NCBI GenBank assembly: GCA_933228895.1
Contig: OW121856.1
Location: 24,011,805 to 24,075,804, forward strand
Direction: 5' to 3'
Origin: Platycnemis pennipes
Taxonomy: Eukaryota; Arthropoda; Insecta; Odonata; Platycnemididae
Length of the DNA stretch: 64,000 nt
Under the pieces are notes generated by a model, which was not told the origin of the DNA, did not search any database, and saw only the letters and a list, made by a program, of their open reading frames with translations. Position 1 is the first letter of the stretch. Each line of letters begins with the position of its first letter. Position numbers and translations under genes: made by a program. This document shows positions 48,260 through 58,384 of the stretch, in pieces.

Positions 48260-48985
48260 GTACTTTCCCAGGCTTATGATTGAAATTCAAAACTGTTTTC
48301 AATATAGGCTGTAAATAATAAGAGTTTATTTCAATTGGTTTTGCTTAGCAAGAAAAAGGAAGTTTTAAAGACGTTTCCATAATTTAAGTGTAAATAGAAG
48401 TTTTATAATAAGCTAAATAGCTTCAAAAATTTTTCTAACTGATAAAATTTAAATTAACTTGCCATTCAAATTATTATAAATTTTGGTAATTTTTTGCCTT
48501 TGAATGGAGAAAAAACTTTAATACGAAACGCATAAAAATATTAGGAATTTAGCTAAATATGTTCCTAGTCAAACCCACTTTCAAAGAGCAAAGGAGGTAA
48601 AGCTGTGTTCAGGTAATCAAAATAGGCACTATCATGCGACAAGCAATAAACTAATTTCATAGATGTGATGGACACATTTTATACATCTGACGGACAGGAG
48701 TGATACATTTATTTCTTAAATTACTCAAAGATTACACATTCCAAAAGTGACCTTTCATTTTTTAAGCATTGCAGCTTCCCTTATGGAGAACAGAACCCTT
48801 CATCTGGGTTATATCCTGTCACTCATTGCTGTAATAACCTCCCAAGATTTGAAAAAAAAATAAAATAACAAGCAGATGGTTAGAGAAACGCACTATATAC
48901 GTTATGAAAAATGAAAACCTGAGCGCATAGGGAAGATAAAAGGGACCATTATGCAATAAACGTTACAAATACTGCAATAAATATC
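48260..48985. other. Anonymous AT-rich DNA
   Basis: Nothing supportable. Confidence 0.4.
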
Positions 48986-48989
48986 GCGG

Positions 48990-49645
48990 AGATGTGAGGG
49001 CGGGGGCTCGGATGTGTTCGAGGGTGTCGCCGGGAGTTAGCGAGACGGACGACGTGCTTCGATGCCAGGAATCCTCTCCCCCAAAACATTCTATCCCTTC
49101 CACACGACCGTATTTCTTCCCATCCTTTGTTGCGCTCCAACTAATCCACTGCTGAACTCCGTAACCATTTGCCATGCACTCGAGGAAAAATAAAAACGCG
49201 AAAAACCCAGCTTACCCATTGTATGTTTTTTTCCCACAAAAAATTTCAGCCCGACTCATTTTTTTCACGTATTCTCCTCCCAGCGAACCTCCCTCCAGAT
49301 TTCGACCAGCATTCCCTTCCTATGCAACCCCCCACCAGGCTCCCTTTTCCCCTGTAATACCCCTCCCAAAACAATCTGGGAGAGGGCGCCAGGCCTTGAA
49401 GCGACAGCCAAGTTGGCTTCGCCACTCCGAGCTCTCGGAGACTCGAGCCAAAATTCGGGAAGCTGAAAACACCTCGAACCCTTTTTGTTAGGTCGTTCTA
49501 GATGGGGGGGGAGGGAGTAGGACGACCTCCCTTCCTCTTCACCGCCATAGCTCCTCACACCCGTGCATTCCTCTCCCGTATTTCCCCTCTCATTGAGTAC
49601 CGATCTATCGTCGACTCCCCACCTCCTCCCCCACAGACAATACAC
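48990..49645. repeat. GC-rich block turning into a C/T-rich island
   Basis: 48990-49150 is GC- and CpG-rich (gtgtcgccgggagttagcgag), and 49170-49640 is pyrimidine-rich on the plus strand (ctcccttttcccctgtaatac; ccacctcctcccccac). Frames of 62-126 codons on both strands are P/S- or G/R/E-rich with no domain. A compact self-complementary phrase, cgagctctcggagactcgag, sits at 49428-49447. Confidence 0.4.
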
Positions 49646-49734
49646 GGTCGTGCTTTGTCACATCCACATAGTTCTTCCAAACGGGGTTACTACAAGCCAA
49701 GCATGCATTGCCATAATGCATGTATCCTGTGATT

Positions 49735-50840
49735 AGCAATAGTACTGCTACTTTATCTGTTACATTAGTGCAGGATGCAAAGTAGCCTTAACCGTAGTAT
49801 AGCTCCCAAATTGAAGCTATTAATATGCGAGAAACGAAGGAGAAAATTAGCATGAAACACGTGTATACACACCGAGATATTGATAAAAATCTATGAAGTG
49901 ATCAGTTTTTTAAGTTTCATGGATGCTTGCCCAATGTAGTAAGGAATAATTACCTTTCCTGACCTATGACTATTGACGCATGTTGATAAATTATATTCAT
50001 ATCGATTTTGATTTCCTCCAATTTGTTTTTACCCATTATTTTATACGACATATTTTCATCTCCTAGCTATCTGTACTAATATTTCTGCCACCGTTTTTCT
50101 CTCTATTGGCTACTCCATCATTTGGAGTCTACAGTAAGTTTTGAGCATCATTAGTACATCAATTTGTCTTCAGTTTCTGCAAGTGATTTCGACCAAATTG
50201 CAATTCACGTAATGAATGCATTTTTCACCCAAAATTTTTATCAATAAGGACGTAACTCTTAAATAATCATTTAATTTAGTCCCAAGCCTAGCCGCTTTGT
50301 CAAATAAATATTTTTTCACTACTAATTTCCCTTCTCTTTTCATTCCCTCAGCATTATACAGAACTGGAAATTTTGTTTTCAGAAGATATGCATTACCACT
50401 GTTGCAACATTTTCTTTTTCAAAAAATTATACATGAAGTGCTAGCCGATGTCTTGTTATTCCTTTAGTAGAAAGTAGTGTTCCTACGCAACGTTTAGCTC
50501 TTCCTAGACATATTAATGCAATTTAGTAAAACAATACATAATGACAGGGTGAAGGCAAAATAAATAATGATCTGTATTGAGACGCTAAGTTTTAAAAGTC
50601 TTTTAAATCGAATGGAGCATTCCTACCACGGTAAAAAATAGGACACTTAAGGTATTTTAAGTTTAATTTTTAGCCTACAAAAATCTAAATATTTAAAAAG
50701 GATGGGATTAATACAGGTTAACCAGATTTTTGTAGTGCCTTCATCGCATGATGCTATATGGTCCTCGAAGGAGCATCGTTTAGTGAGAAGATGACGTGAT
50801 CCTATTGGAAAAGAAAATTTTTCTATTTAAAATCCACACC
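49735..50840. other. Anonymous AT-rich DNA
   Basis: Nothing supportable. Confidence 0.4.
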
Positions 50841-50844
50841 CAAG

Positions 50845-50945
50845 TATTATTGACTTCGGCCATGGTTTACACACTTTTATGTCATTATCAAGGCAATGAA
50901 ATAAGCGTGTCGAAGTCAAGAGCCATGGTCCAAGTCAATAATTAA
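50845..50945. repeat. Short palindrome with degenerate hammerhead-like phrase
   Basis: The arms attattgacttcggccatgg (about 50846-50865) and ccatggtccaagtcaataat (about 50923-50943) are inverted repeats with two mismatches. On the minus strand the interior reads cttgataatgacataaaagt then gtgtaaacc. It has the layout of the Penelope hammerheads at 53.0 and 54.5 kb (ctgatgatgacctgtaaagg then ttgaaacc), but with CUUGAUAA in place of CUGAUGA and no GAAA. Probably a decayed terminal repeat of the same class. Confidence 0.45.
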
Positions 50946-50949
50946 ACTT

Positions 50950-51325
50950 TATTGTGGAATGTACTAAGTGAATTTTCTTTTCCAATCTCGTGGTTCCACT
51001 AAGTGTAGCAACAAACTTTGAACATGATCCCAAGGTGAACTGCACATAAAAACTCAAGGTGTGCCTAGTTACATAAGAATATTTAACTCATCGCTGTATG
51101 AACAATAATCCGAATGCAGAGCTACTCGCTGCTAGAAACTGTAGTAATTACCATCAGTTGACTAAGAATTTGTAGTGGTACACGAATACAAAGAAAGAAA
51201 GCGTTTTTATTTATGGACAATAAAGATAAAAATGGGACACATTATCCAGCATAGGGGGAAAGAGCGTAGGAATAAGATTCTGAAGCAAGAGAAAGAGAAG
51301 ATGGTCCACGAAAATCTACCCTGAC
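50950..51325. other. Anonymous AT-rich DNA
   Basis: Nothing supportable. Confidence 0.4.
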
Positions 51326-51328
51326 CGG

Positions 51329-51650
51329 TCAAGTACTTCTGAAATATCTCCTTCCTCCCTCCACCATGGTGCTAGTGGTGAGGAGGGGTAGCCCCCCTAT
51401 CTCGCCGGATTTTATCCGAAATCTCTCCTCCGGTATCTGACCCCGACCTCTCCTCTCCCACACTTCATCCTCGCCCGCAACCCACACTGTGACTTGGCTA
51501 GAGCTTTCATAACCAAATTCCTCCACCGCACCCTTCTCGTTTCGTATTCCAAATCTGCCGCGGGAATCTTTCTTGCGGGGTTCCGCTTGATACCTCTCGG
51601 TGACCCCGGAAAAAAGTGGGGATGCCACTCCGTGGTTTCTTTCCTCTTCT
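51329..51650. other. GC-rich block with a 99-codon minus-strand frame
   Basis: GC-rich compared with its flanks. The minus frame 51628-51329 is R/G/E-rich (for example GEDEVWERRGRGQIPEERF) with no known domain. I regard it as a compositional product of the same kind of island seen elsewhere, not a gene. Confidence 0.3.
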
Positions 51651-51654
51651 ACGT

Positions 51655-52340
51655 GACTATTTGACTGCCATGAAAGACATCAATCATCTAAATTTGGCAT
51701 ACGTCATTGAAATATGCTCTGCAGCAAAATAGTCACGAAAAAGAATGGCCAGTGTTGTATAAATGGAACCCTGCTAGCGGGCGAGCAATCGGTTGATGAG
51801 CAATCGTAAGAAATTTAAATGAACAGAATTCCTAAAAAGAGGAAGTTGAGTTAAGCCTAGAGTTGGAAGTAACAAACAAGGAAAAAGTAATAAAAGTAAG
51901 TATTTAAATATAATTTTGTACTTGGTTGGGCCTAGCTCTAAGAAAAAGAGAAGAATGACAGAAAAAACATATTAGGACAAATCAAAGTAAAAAATATTCA
52001 TTTGATATTGGTTTTACTGTTTGTACACTCTCGTGAACATTTGAATTTCAATGCAAAATTTCAGGCATCCTGTTTCTATTATGAAATATTTGTATATTTT
52101 TTACAATGAATGTCACGTAAGATCAGATTTTGTGCTTGTGTCATAATTGTCAGTGTCATCACTTTCGTCCTAAATACAAAAGAGAGCACAGGAAAAGGTA
52201 TTATTGAGAAGCTCGTTTTTGACAGTTTGATGGAATTATTTTCATTAGTTGATATTTACTTACCTTGTGGTAAACACCATTTTTGCTCCTTATCATTTTT
52301 TGCTTCATACCACAAACTTTACTACACTAAACGTCAATAA
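51655..52340. other. Anonymous AT-rich DNA
   Basis: The 76-codon plus frame at 52110-52340 begins with a signal-peptide-like hydrophobic run (FCACVIIVSVITFVL), but no family or splice context supports it. Confidence 0.3.
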
Positions 52341-52445
52341 GTGAGCTACCTCTTTTAACATGATTTAACGCTGCCACAAAACCGACGTTTCAGTTTAATC
52401 TGAGCCTGACGCAGATAACCACTCTACGGGATTGTATGGAATGAT
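52330..52445 (-). repeat. Repeat tail with GAAACGTCGG phrase, possible decayed hammerhead
   Basis: The minus strand reads ctgcgtcaggctcagattaa, actgaaacgtcggttttgtg, gcagcgttaaatcatg. The GAAACGUC phrase resembles the 3' half of Penelope-type hammerheads, and I have an impression of this tail as recurrent in arthropod genomes. The CUGANGA box is not present, so no ribozyme is called. Confidence 0.35.
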
Positions 52446-52449
52446 TTAA

Positions 52450-52905
52450 GCACTCTACATGTGATTAATAATGCTTAATAGGAACCCTGTTCTGTTTGAG
52501 GACGGAATGTCAACGCATGATAAAATGGGACTATGAACAGCCTTCATGCGGAGAAATGGAATTTTTTTTAGATTTATCTCTAGGAAATATAAGTAGACTT
52601 AAAAAGGGACAAGCATTCGAATAATAACCCCCTCCAGTCCTAATATTACTCCTCATGCAACCTCTCAGATTCCAACCAGAAGGTCAGTTCGATACGTGAC
52701 AGTAGAGTGTGGTAATTGGCGTGATAGTAATTGGCGTGTGAAATTCACACATTCTTGGCATTACCTTTCCCTCTGCCACCTGTAATTTCCATCAAAATTC
52801 TGACAGTTAGAAAATGACATGGTGAGGATATTAAGAAGGGAAAATCTGGGAGGTTTCATCCTCTTGTCAGTCGCCAGACGCTCTACATACAAGACCACTA
52901 TGACC
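52450..52905. other. Anonymous AT-rich DNA
   Basis: Nothing supportable. A small direct repeat, gtaattggcgtg, occurs twice at about 52712-52740. Confidence 0.4.
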
Positions 52906-52910
52906 TCATA

Positions 52911-53035
52911 TTACACAGTAAAAATATAAGTAATTAGCTAATTCCACAATACATTTGAAATGACTTGACCGGTTTCAACCTTTACAGGTCATTATCAGGA
53001 GTAAAACACGCAGAGGTATGGACGTGAATATATAC
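52911..53035 (-). repeat. Left terminal repeat of the Penelope-like element
   Basis: Reverse complement of 54493-54617 with scattered differences. The shared core is tcctgat(g/a)atgacctgtaaa followed by ggttgaaaccgg. Confidence 0.8.
52958..53005 (-). ncRNA. Hammerhead ribozyme motif, core mutated (G8 to A)
   Basis: On the minus strand: CUGAUAA (52998-52992), stem II GACCU/AGGUU with a short loop, GAAA (52976-52973), the minimal stem III ACCGGU, and a GUC cleavage site (after 52967). The box should be CUGANGA. The change of its G (G8 in the standard numbering, a catalytic residue) to A predicts loss of activity. Confidence 0.65.
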
Positions 53036-53198
53036 CCGAAGAGTATACAGGGGATGAGGGGAAGTTTTTCAAACGTGTTTAAAGAAAGCTGTCAGCGTGG
53101 ATCGCATTGTAAAAGAATTCAGCTTACTATTAAATAAATGATTGAACCAAAACTATTTTACTTTATCAATGTTTTCTATTAACAAGACCATGTTCTAG

Positions 53199-53503
53199 CG
53201 ATTGGATAACCACTCTCTCTGATCTTAGCAGAGGTTTTCATGAGTAATTTAGAAGAAAAGCTTTTTAATTTTAAACATCCCCTTCTACAGAATATTGTGT
53301 ATTATTACCGATATGTGGATGATATCATCTGTTCGTGGACGAGTAGTCAACGATTGGATAACCACTCTCTCTGATCTTAGCAGAGGTTTTCATGAGTAAT
53401 TTAGAAGAAAAGCTTTTTAATTTTAAACATGCCCTTCTACAGAATATTGTGTATTATTACCGATATGTGGATGATATCATCTGTTCGTGGACGAGTAGTC
53501 AAC
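53199..53503 (+). repeat. 152-bp tandem duplication spanning the YVDD motif
   Basis: cgattggataaccactctct occurs at 53199 and again at 53351, and the two 152-base units are almost identical (one visible C/G difference, catcccc vs catgccc). The unit holds the catalytic YVDD codons, and 152 is not a multiple of three, so the duplication itself throws the reading frame. Confidence 0.9.
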
Positions 53504-54374
53504 GACAGTTAAACCTGTTTTTGTCACTACTCAATTCGTTATATCCCTCTATTTCATTCACAATGGAAGTAGGTTTCGATAAGATTAATTTCTTAGACCT
53601 AACCATGACTTAAAAGAACTCTAGCCATAATGTCTCCATTTATCGTAAGAACTCATTTACTGACACCATAATTCCTAATAATTCTATCCATTATCTTTCC
53701 CATTAAATGGCAGCCTTCCATTCTATGTTACACCACCTATTGTCAATGCCCCTCTCTCCCGATGATTTTTCTATTGAATTAAAAACTGTAAAATGTATTT
53801 CCCGCAATAATGGTTATTACGATTCCTTGGTGGATAATGTATTAACCCGGCATCGACGTAAACTCGCTATAAATCACTCCACCGCTCTCTCCCCGACCAT
53901 GATTACTCCCTCCAAGTGGGTGAAGTTACCCTTTAATCCGGGTCTTACTTGTAAATTATTTAAATTCTTTCCTAAGAACAAATATAAAATGTGTTTTATA
54001 ATCCTGTGACTCTCAGGAAATGGTTGTTTAATTCTAAGGACAAGATTGATATTTGTGATACTCCTGGTTGCAACTTCATATATGTTGGCCAAATTGGAAG
54101 GAAACTAAGTGTACGAAAATTGGAACAATTCAATTCATTTGTCAACGGAGATAAAAAGTCTATGTTCACCAACCACCTAATTGACAAGGATCATTCTTCT
54201 GATTTTTCTCCTAAGCTTTTACATGCATGTGACAATGGTATGAAATTGGACTTAGAAAACTTTGAAATCGTATATTATCTAAATGTGCATGGTAACCATC
54301 TGCTTAATGACCTAATTCAGTCAATCTTTTCCCCCTTGTTCTCCGTACCGGTTCCCCCACCTCCTCCTCCATAG
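53222..54374 (+). pseudogene. Penelope-like reverse transcriptase plus GIY-YIG endonuclease, broken
   Basis: The plus frame at 53392-53613 contains YYRYVDDIICSW, the reverse transcriptase catalytic box with both Asp residues, then LFLSLLNSLYPSISFTMEVG and DKINFLDLT, the block that follows it in Penelope-like enzymes. The frame stops at 53613 and resumes at 53707-54009 (linker region, ending KMCFIIL). It then shifts frame to 53991-54374: MFYNPVTLRKWLF, CDTPGCNFIYVGQIGRKLSV, FTNHLIDKDH. The latter is the YVGQTGR half of a GIY-YIG nuclease. The GIY strand itself seems deleted between CDTPG and CNFIYVG, and the usual EH after the Arg reads EQ. The protein ends in a run of prolines. Two stops/frameshifts and an upstream duplication make it non-functional. 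Confidence 0.8.
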
Positions 54375-54492
54375 TCTAATACGGTTTGCCCTTGTTGGTT
54401 CCTTCTGGATTTTTCTTCCTTCCCTTCCCCAACCTCCTACTCTTTGTTTTTTTTAAGAACATACCCCTTACCCCCTCCACACTCTTTGCGTA

Positions 54493-54617
54493 GGTATATA
54501 TCCACGTCCCTCTCTCTTCGTGTTTTACTCCTGATGATGACCTGTAAAGGTTGAAACCGGGCTAGTCATTCCAAATAAATTATGGAATTAACTAAGTACT
54601 TTTATTTTTACTGTGTA
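54493..54617 (+). repeat. Right terminal repeat of the Penelope-like element
   Basis: Mirror of the left repeat, lying about 120 bases after the end of the endonuclease frame. Confidence 0.8.
54520..54572 (+). ncRNA. Hammerhead ribozyme motif, stem III/cleavage site mutated
   Basis: CUGAUGA (54531-54537) is intact, with stem II GACCU/AGGUU and GAAA (54553-54556). Stem III, however, reads ACCGGG then CUA instead of ACCGGU then CA: the A15.1-U16.1 pair beside the cleavage site is broken. Impaired cleavage is predicted. Each repeat therefore keeps what the other lost. Confidence 0.65.
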
Positions 54618-54624
54618 TTTTACC

Positions 54625-55245
54625 GACCATCTATTTCACCTCCCATTACTCCCATAGTGATTTCCTTTTAAATATTTCCAATCTAATGCATGCTTAGTGT
54701 GATTCAGCTTCAATTAACCTGCAGAAGAAAATAAATTTTCCCGTGAATTAACGAGATGAGGTATTTTATAATGCAATTACCACGCTAAAACTTTGGAAAT
54801 ACTCTTATTTTATTTTAATAGTATGAGAAGTGCCCATAAAAGAGCCTTTCGTATTTATTCCATTCCGTACTATTCAGCTAAATCGCTGATAAAATTGTAA
54901 ATATATAACCAGATATGAGATGTATCACACTTTAATTTATTCTCTTCAGAGAAATCGGGCATATCCATTGCAGGAATAATTACAGTGAATTATGGTTTCT
55001 CTCGGCTAATGACGCTTTTGTTCCCTGTAAAACTAAAATGAAGTATCAATAAGTTGCAACAAAATGCAAAGGATTTTTCGCATTTCTAAAAGTTTAATAT
55101 TTAATATTGACCGATTTTTGAATGGGGCCAATTTTTTTGCTTTCTATTCTCACATTTCATCACGCCGAAGCTTATTACCATAGCTTACATTACACCATCG
55201 GCTAATTAATGAGTTACACTTTTCATATGGGAAGGGCTGATCTAA
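54625..55245. other. Anonymous AT-rich DNA
   Basis: Nothing supportable. Confidence 0.4.
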
Positions 55246-55249
55246 GTCT

Positions 55250-55725
55250 CTTTGGGTGAATTTCCTCAGGACTGCCTACGAAGGGAATTTCTCTCCTTGT
55301 CATCACAAGTTGAGAGATAGGGGGCATAGGATGGAGGAGGGTTTGTCCCTTCTTACGTCCCGCAAACAACAACTGGCTCTACTGGGATTTCATCGCAAAT
55401 ATGCTCGGCATCGCAAGATTTGAATGGCTAAGACCCGCCTCCAATTTTCCGGGCAACGGTCAACTGCCGGGGTGGAGAAAGCAGAGTCCATTTTTATTTC
55501 GGGACACAAAAAGGGAAAACAGTTCCATGGAGAGAAGCTCACGCAGCGAAGATATTCGAGAGTGATTTACGACCCTGCGGTGCTGTGACGCTGACTGGGT
55601 AATCCGGAGGGAGGAGCATTTTTATCATTCCGCCGGGCCGGATCAAAAAACGCTCCAGACGTTTACTTCAGCTTCGGGCGTCTACTTTTTTTTGATGGAA
55701 AACCAGTCATCCGCGCGTCATTAAT
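55250..55725. other. GC-richer block without open frames
   Basis: Composition is close to balanced, with several CG dinucleotides, unlike the AT-rich flanks. No frame, RNA box or repeat end is recognised. It may be an old repeat or a conserved non-coding element. Confidence 0.3.
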
Positions 55726-55729
55726 ATAG

Positions 55730-56840
55730 CAGAGCTTTAGTGAAACATTATGAGTCTATGTGTCAGGCTAAAAATAAAAATAAAAATTCGCTTGCATTTT
55801 CTGGTGTGAGAAATTATAAGTTTTGCTGATAACAACAGGGTGGAGACCTAGTCAGCCCCGCCCGTTGCTCCCTGGGCCTTTCAGAACATATACGGTCAGA
55901 TGATTAATGAGGCGCGGAACTGGATATAGGCATGATAATGAGAGAAGTCGTAACTATATCGGCTAGGTTCACAGGTAACTGAAAATTATCAAGAGAAAGT
56001 TCAATCTTCTAACCTCATGGTCAGACTAAGGATTACTGTAGCTAGACTTTTTTATCAATCGATTAAAATACTGTGAGATAAGAACGTAAAAGAGAAAATA
56101 AACTATAATATTCTTGATAGAAAAATAAAAAATGAAAATTTTACATTCAGTAGGGAGGCCACAGCATAAACTTGTTGAATAATTTTGTTGTTTTCATGTA
56201 AAACGTCCAGCCTTGGTATAGGTAGTGATTGTGAATGGATTAATCACCTCGACTAAGCAGGTGGACACCAAAGAGAGAGGACTTATGAAGAGAACCTTAA
56301 AGTGGTTGATAATAAAAGGTTAGTAAAGAGCTAAATGAGGAATGTCTCTTTGCATGAATTTATTACCAATTTTCCAGGAAAGGATGATAATTAAAGAAGT
56401 CTAGAAATGTGAGTGTGAAAGACAATAAATAGGGTTTAATAGGCGGAAAGAAGGGCAATTGAAAAATGATGAGCAAGGTTAAGGAGAAAAGAAAATTGTT
56501 TGCAAACATTAGAGCTGACCCGACAAGTAGACAGACCCAATAGAATTTCGAAGGTTGATAGGTAATATAAATCGAAGTATGTAATGAATAGATAAAAAAT
56601 ATGTTTTAAAAATATGGTATAAAGAGGTAGTTGAAATTATGCTGATTTGTAGAGAGAATTGACGTAGATTAACGCAATGCGCGTAGAGTACAAAACATTA
56701 TCAAAATTGAAAAATTCAAGTAGAAAACAAACAAAAATTGTTATAACATAATTGGTATCAGTTCTCGGGATTTTCTCGAATAGGTAAACATGGAGGCACG
56801 TGGCCTAAAAAATAATGGTTTGCAAAATATTAATTTTTAA
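55730..56840. other. Anonymous DNA, AT/purine-rich
   Basis: Nothing supportable. 56270-56560 is purine-rich. Confidence 0.4.
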
Positions 56841-56844
56841 AGCT

Positions 56845-57007
56845 AATTAGCGTAGCATGAGTTCCATGGAGCAATTTGTGAAGGATGCGAAAGAGAGGAG
56901 CTACGTTAATAAGAAGAGGTTGAATGATAAAAGAAACGAGTGGAGGGCTGCGTCAAACCAATCCTAGAATTGTTGACCGATGATGATGACGATGAATTAG
57001 CGTAGCA
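56845..57007. repeat. 13-bp target site duplication pair around the LINE fragment
   Basis: AATTAGCGTAGCA is exact on both sides (56845-56857, 56995-57007). Confidence 0.85.
56858..56994 (+). mobile_element. 137-bp 5'-truncated LINE insertion
   Basis: Collinear with the last part of the LINE at 24034-24170: tccatggagcaatttgtgaa against tatatggagcaagttgtgaa, then ctgcgtcaaacc, taggattgttgaccgatgat and a GATGATGAC tail. It is flanked by a 13-base direct repeat, AATTAGCGTAGCA (56845-56857 and 56995-57007), as expected for target-primed reverse transcription. Only the last ~25 codons and the 3' end were copied, so it was dead on arrival. Confidence 0.85.
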
Positions 57008-57009
57008 CA

Positions 57010-57925
57010 GAGTTTCCAGTTGAGTCTTATCCTATTTGTCTTGAGCATCCCATGGATGCTCAAGGGACGGGATTGGGATCCCACGGATGAGAAAAACTTA
57101 AGTGAAAACAACTATTAGAGATTGCTACCCGCGATTCAAATCAAAACTTGAAGTTATTAATTGGTTTTTACGAAGTGGACCCTTGGTTGTCTTTTCAATT
57201 TAACTTCAAAGTTTAAAAACACCCCCTTCCCCTCGGGTGGCCTTTTGAGCCTTGGTTTCCCAGTTTTTCCAGAAAATGACGTTAATATTGATTCCTTGGT
57301 AACACACACAGTACATAGTGCATTAAATAGGTATTAGACATGCTTTTATTGAAAAAATAGAATTTGAAAGAGGCAGTGCTGTCAACAATTGCCAAAAATA
57401 TGAATAAATATATGGAATTAAACAGAATCTTCAGTGATGATTCCCCAAAATATGCTCAGTCGGATATCTTTTAACTGACTTCTTTTCATAGATCAAATAG
57501 TTAAAAGTAATAAGTTTTTGTGACCTTGATTAATGCAGCTCCTTTTCCAATAAAGCTGAAAAATATTCCATGATAGAAAATGTTCAATATTTAATGTTTT
57601 TTTAATCAGTATGCCCGTTGTTTCCCTCAAGGAAAGAGCAAGTATTAATCAACCATTATATGTGATATAAAAATGATTTCAAAAAGCGTCATGGGAACAC
57701 CAAAACGATAAAATAGTAGTTACTCTGGGGAAATAATTAGCTTCTAAATTCTTTTCCACCACCTATAACAGGGTAATTATTTCCCACCAAGGAAAAGGGA
57801 TAGGTGGAGAGGGACTCACAGTTGGCAGTAGCCTGCAATTAAGCTAAAGGTATGGATCATAATTATGATGTTTCATCCAAAGTTGAGTGATTTGATCTTG
57901 AAGTGTCCCACAAACGGACCTTATG
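57010..57925. other. Anonymous AT-rich DNA
   Basis: Nothing supportable. A short imperfect palindrome around atcccatggat(g)...atcccacggatg lies at 57047-57090. Confidence 0.4.
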
Positions 57926-57929
57926 TATT

Positions 57930-58035
57930 GACCGGTAGGTTTCCAACGAAAATGTTTTTGTCACCGCCGAGACTTGAACCAGTGTCCTTGGGATGGGAAT
58001 ACAACAATCTCGGCACCTATTCAATTCGATCCCTC
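57930..58035 (-). repeat. tRNA-like SINE head
   Basis: The minus strand contains a B-box-like ggttcaagtctcgg (57965-57978 region) preceded by ggtgccgagattgttgtatt at A-box distance. A 3' extension (acaaaaacattttcgttgg) continues. The overlapping short frames on both strands are incidental. Confidence 0.4.
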
Positions 58036-58284
58036 GTGATATGTTGGTTGCAATATTGCACAATACGAATATAATGCTATTTGATAAAGCTTCCTAACAT
58101 ATAGTCCATTTATAGCTGAAAATTTGGGAGGCGAGGAAATAATATTATTCACCAAGATGGGATGTGTGTATAATATAAGGCATACCATTATTAGGTTTCC
58201 CTAATGAATATTCACCGTCATTTCATGTAATCAGGCAAGTGCTTTCAGAAAGGTCTAACGCATGGAAAACTCAGCAAAGTTGGG

Positions 58285-58380
58285 TTTGACCCGGACAAGC
58301 TCGAAGAGACCTCCAGGATTAAAACCCAGGTTTTCCAGTTACTAGTTTAAACTATAGCAACTGAACTACCACAATGCATA
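58285..58380 (-). repeat. tRNA-like SINE head
   Basis: On the minus strand gtggtagttcagttgctata is a good A-box (compare tGGTAGCTCAGTTGGTAGAG of tRNAs), followed about 30 bases later by cctgggttttaatcctgg, a B-box with one or two changes from GGTTCRANYCC. tRNA-derived SINE or tRNA pseudogene. Confidence 0.5.
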
Positions 58381-58384
58381 GTCA

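Larger units (their letters stand above)
52911..54620 (+). mobile_element. Penelope-like retroelement, internally truncated
   Basis: About 1.7 kb is bounded by inverted terminal repeats of roughly 125 bases (52911-53035 and 54493-54617), each beginning acacagtaaaaata at the outer edge and ending near ggtatatatccacgtcc. The interior encodes, on the plus strand, the end of a reverse transcriptase and a GIY-YIG-type endonuclease, the order found in Penelope-like elements. Both terminal repeats carry a hammerhead motif, also a hallmark of the class. The reverse transcriptase N-terminal half is missing. Inverted rather than direct terminal repeats are known for the class. Confidence 0.8.

Noticed and set aside
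57863..58074. Overlapping 66- and 69-codon frames on opposite strands
   Set aside because: They overlap a tRNA-like SINE head and have no protein-family resemblance.
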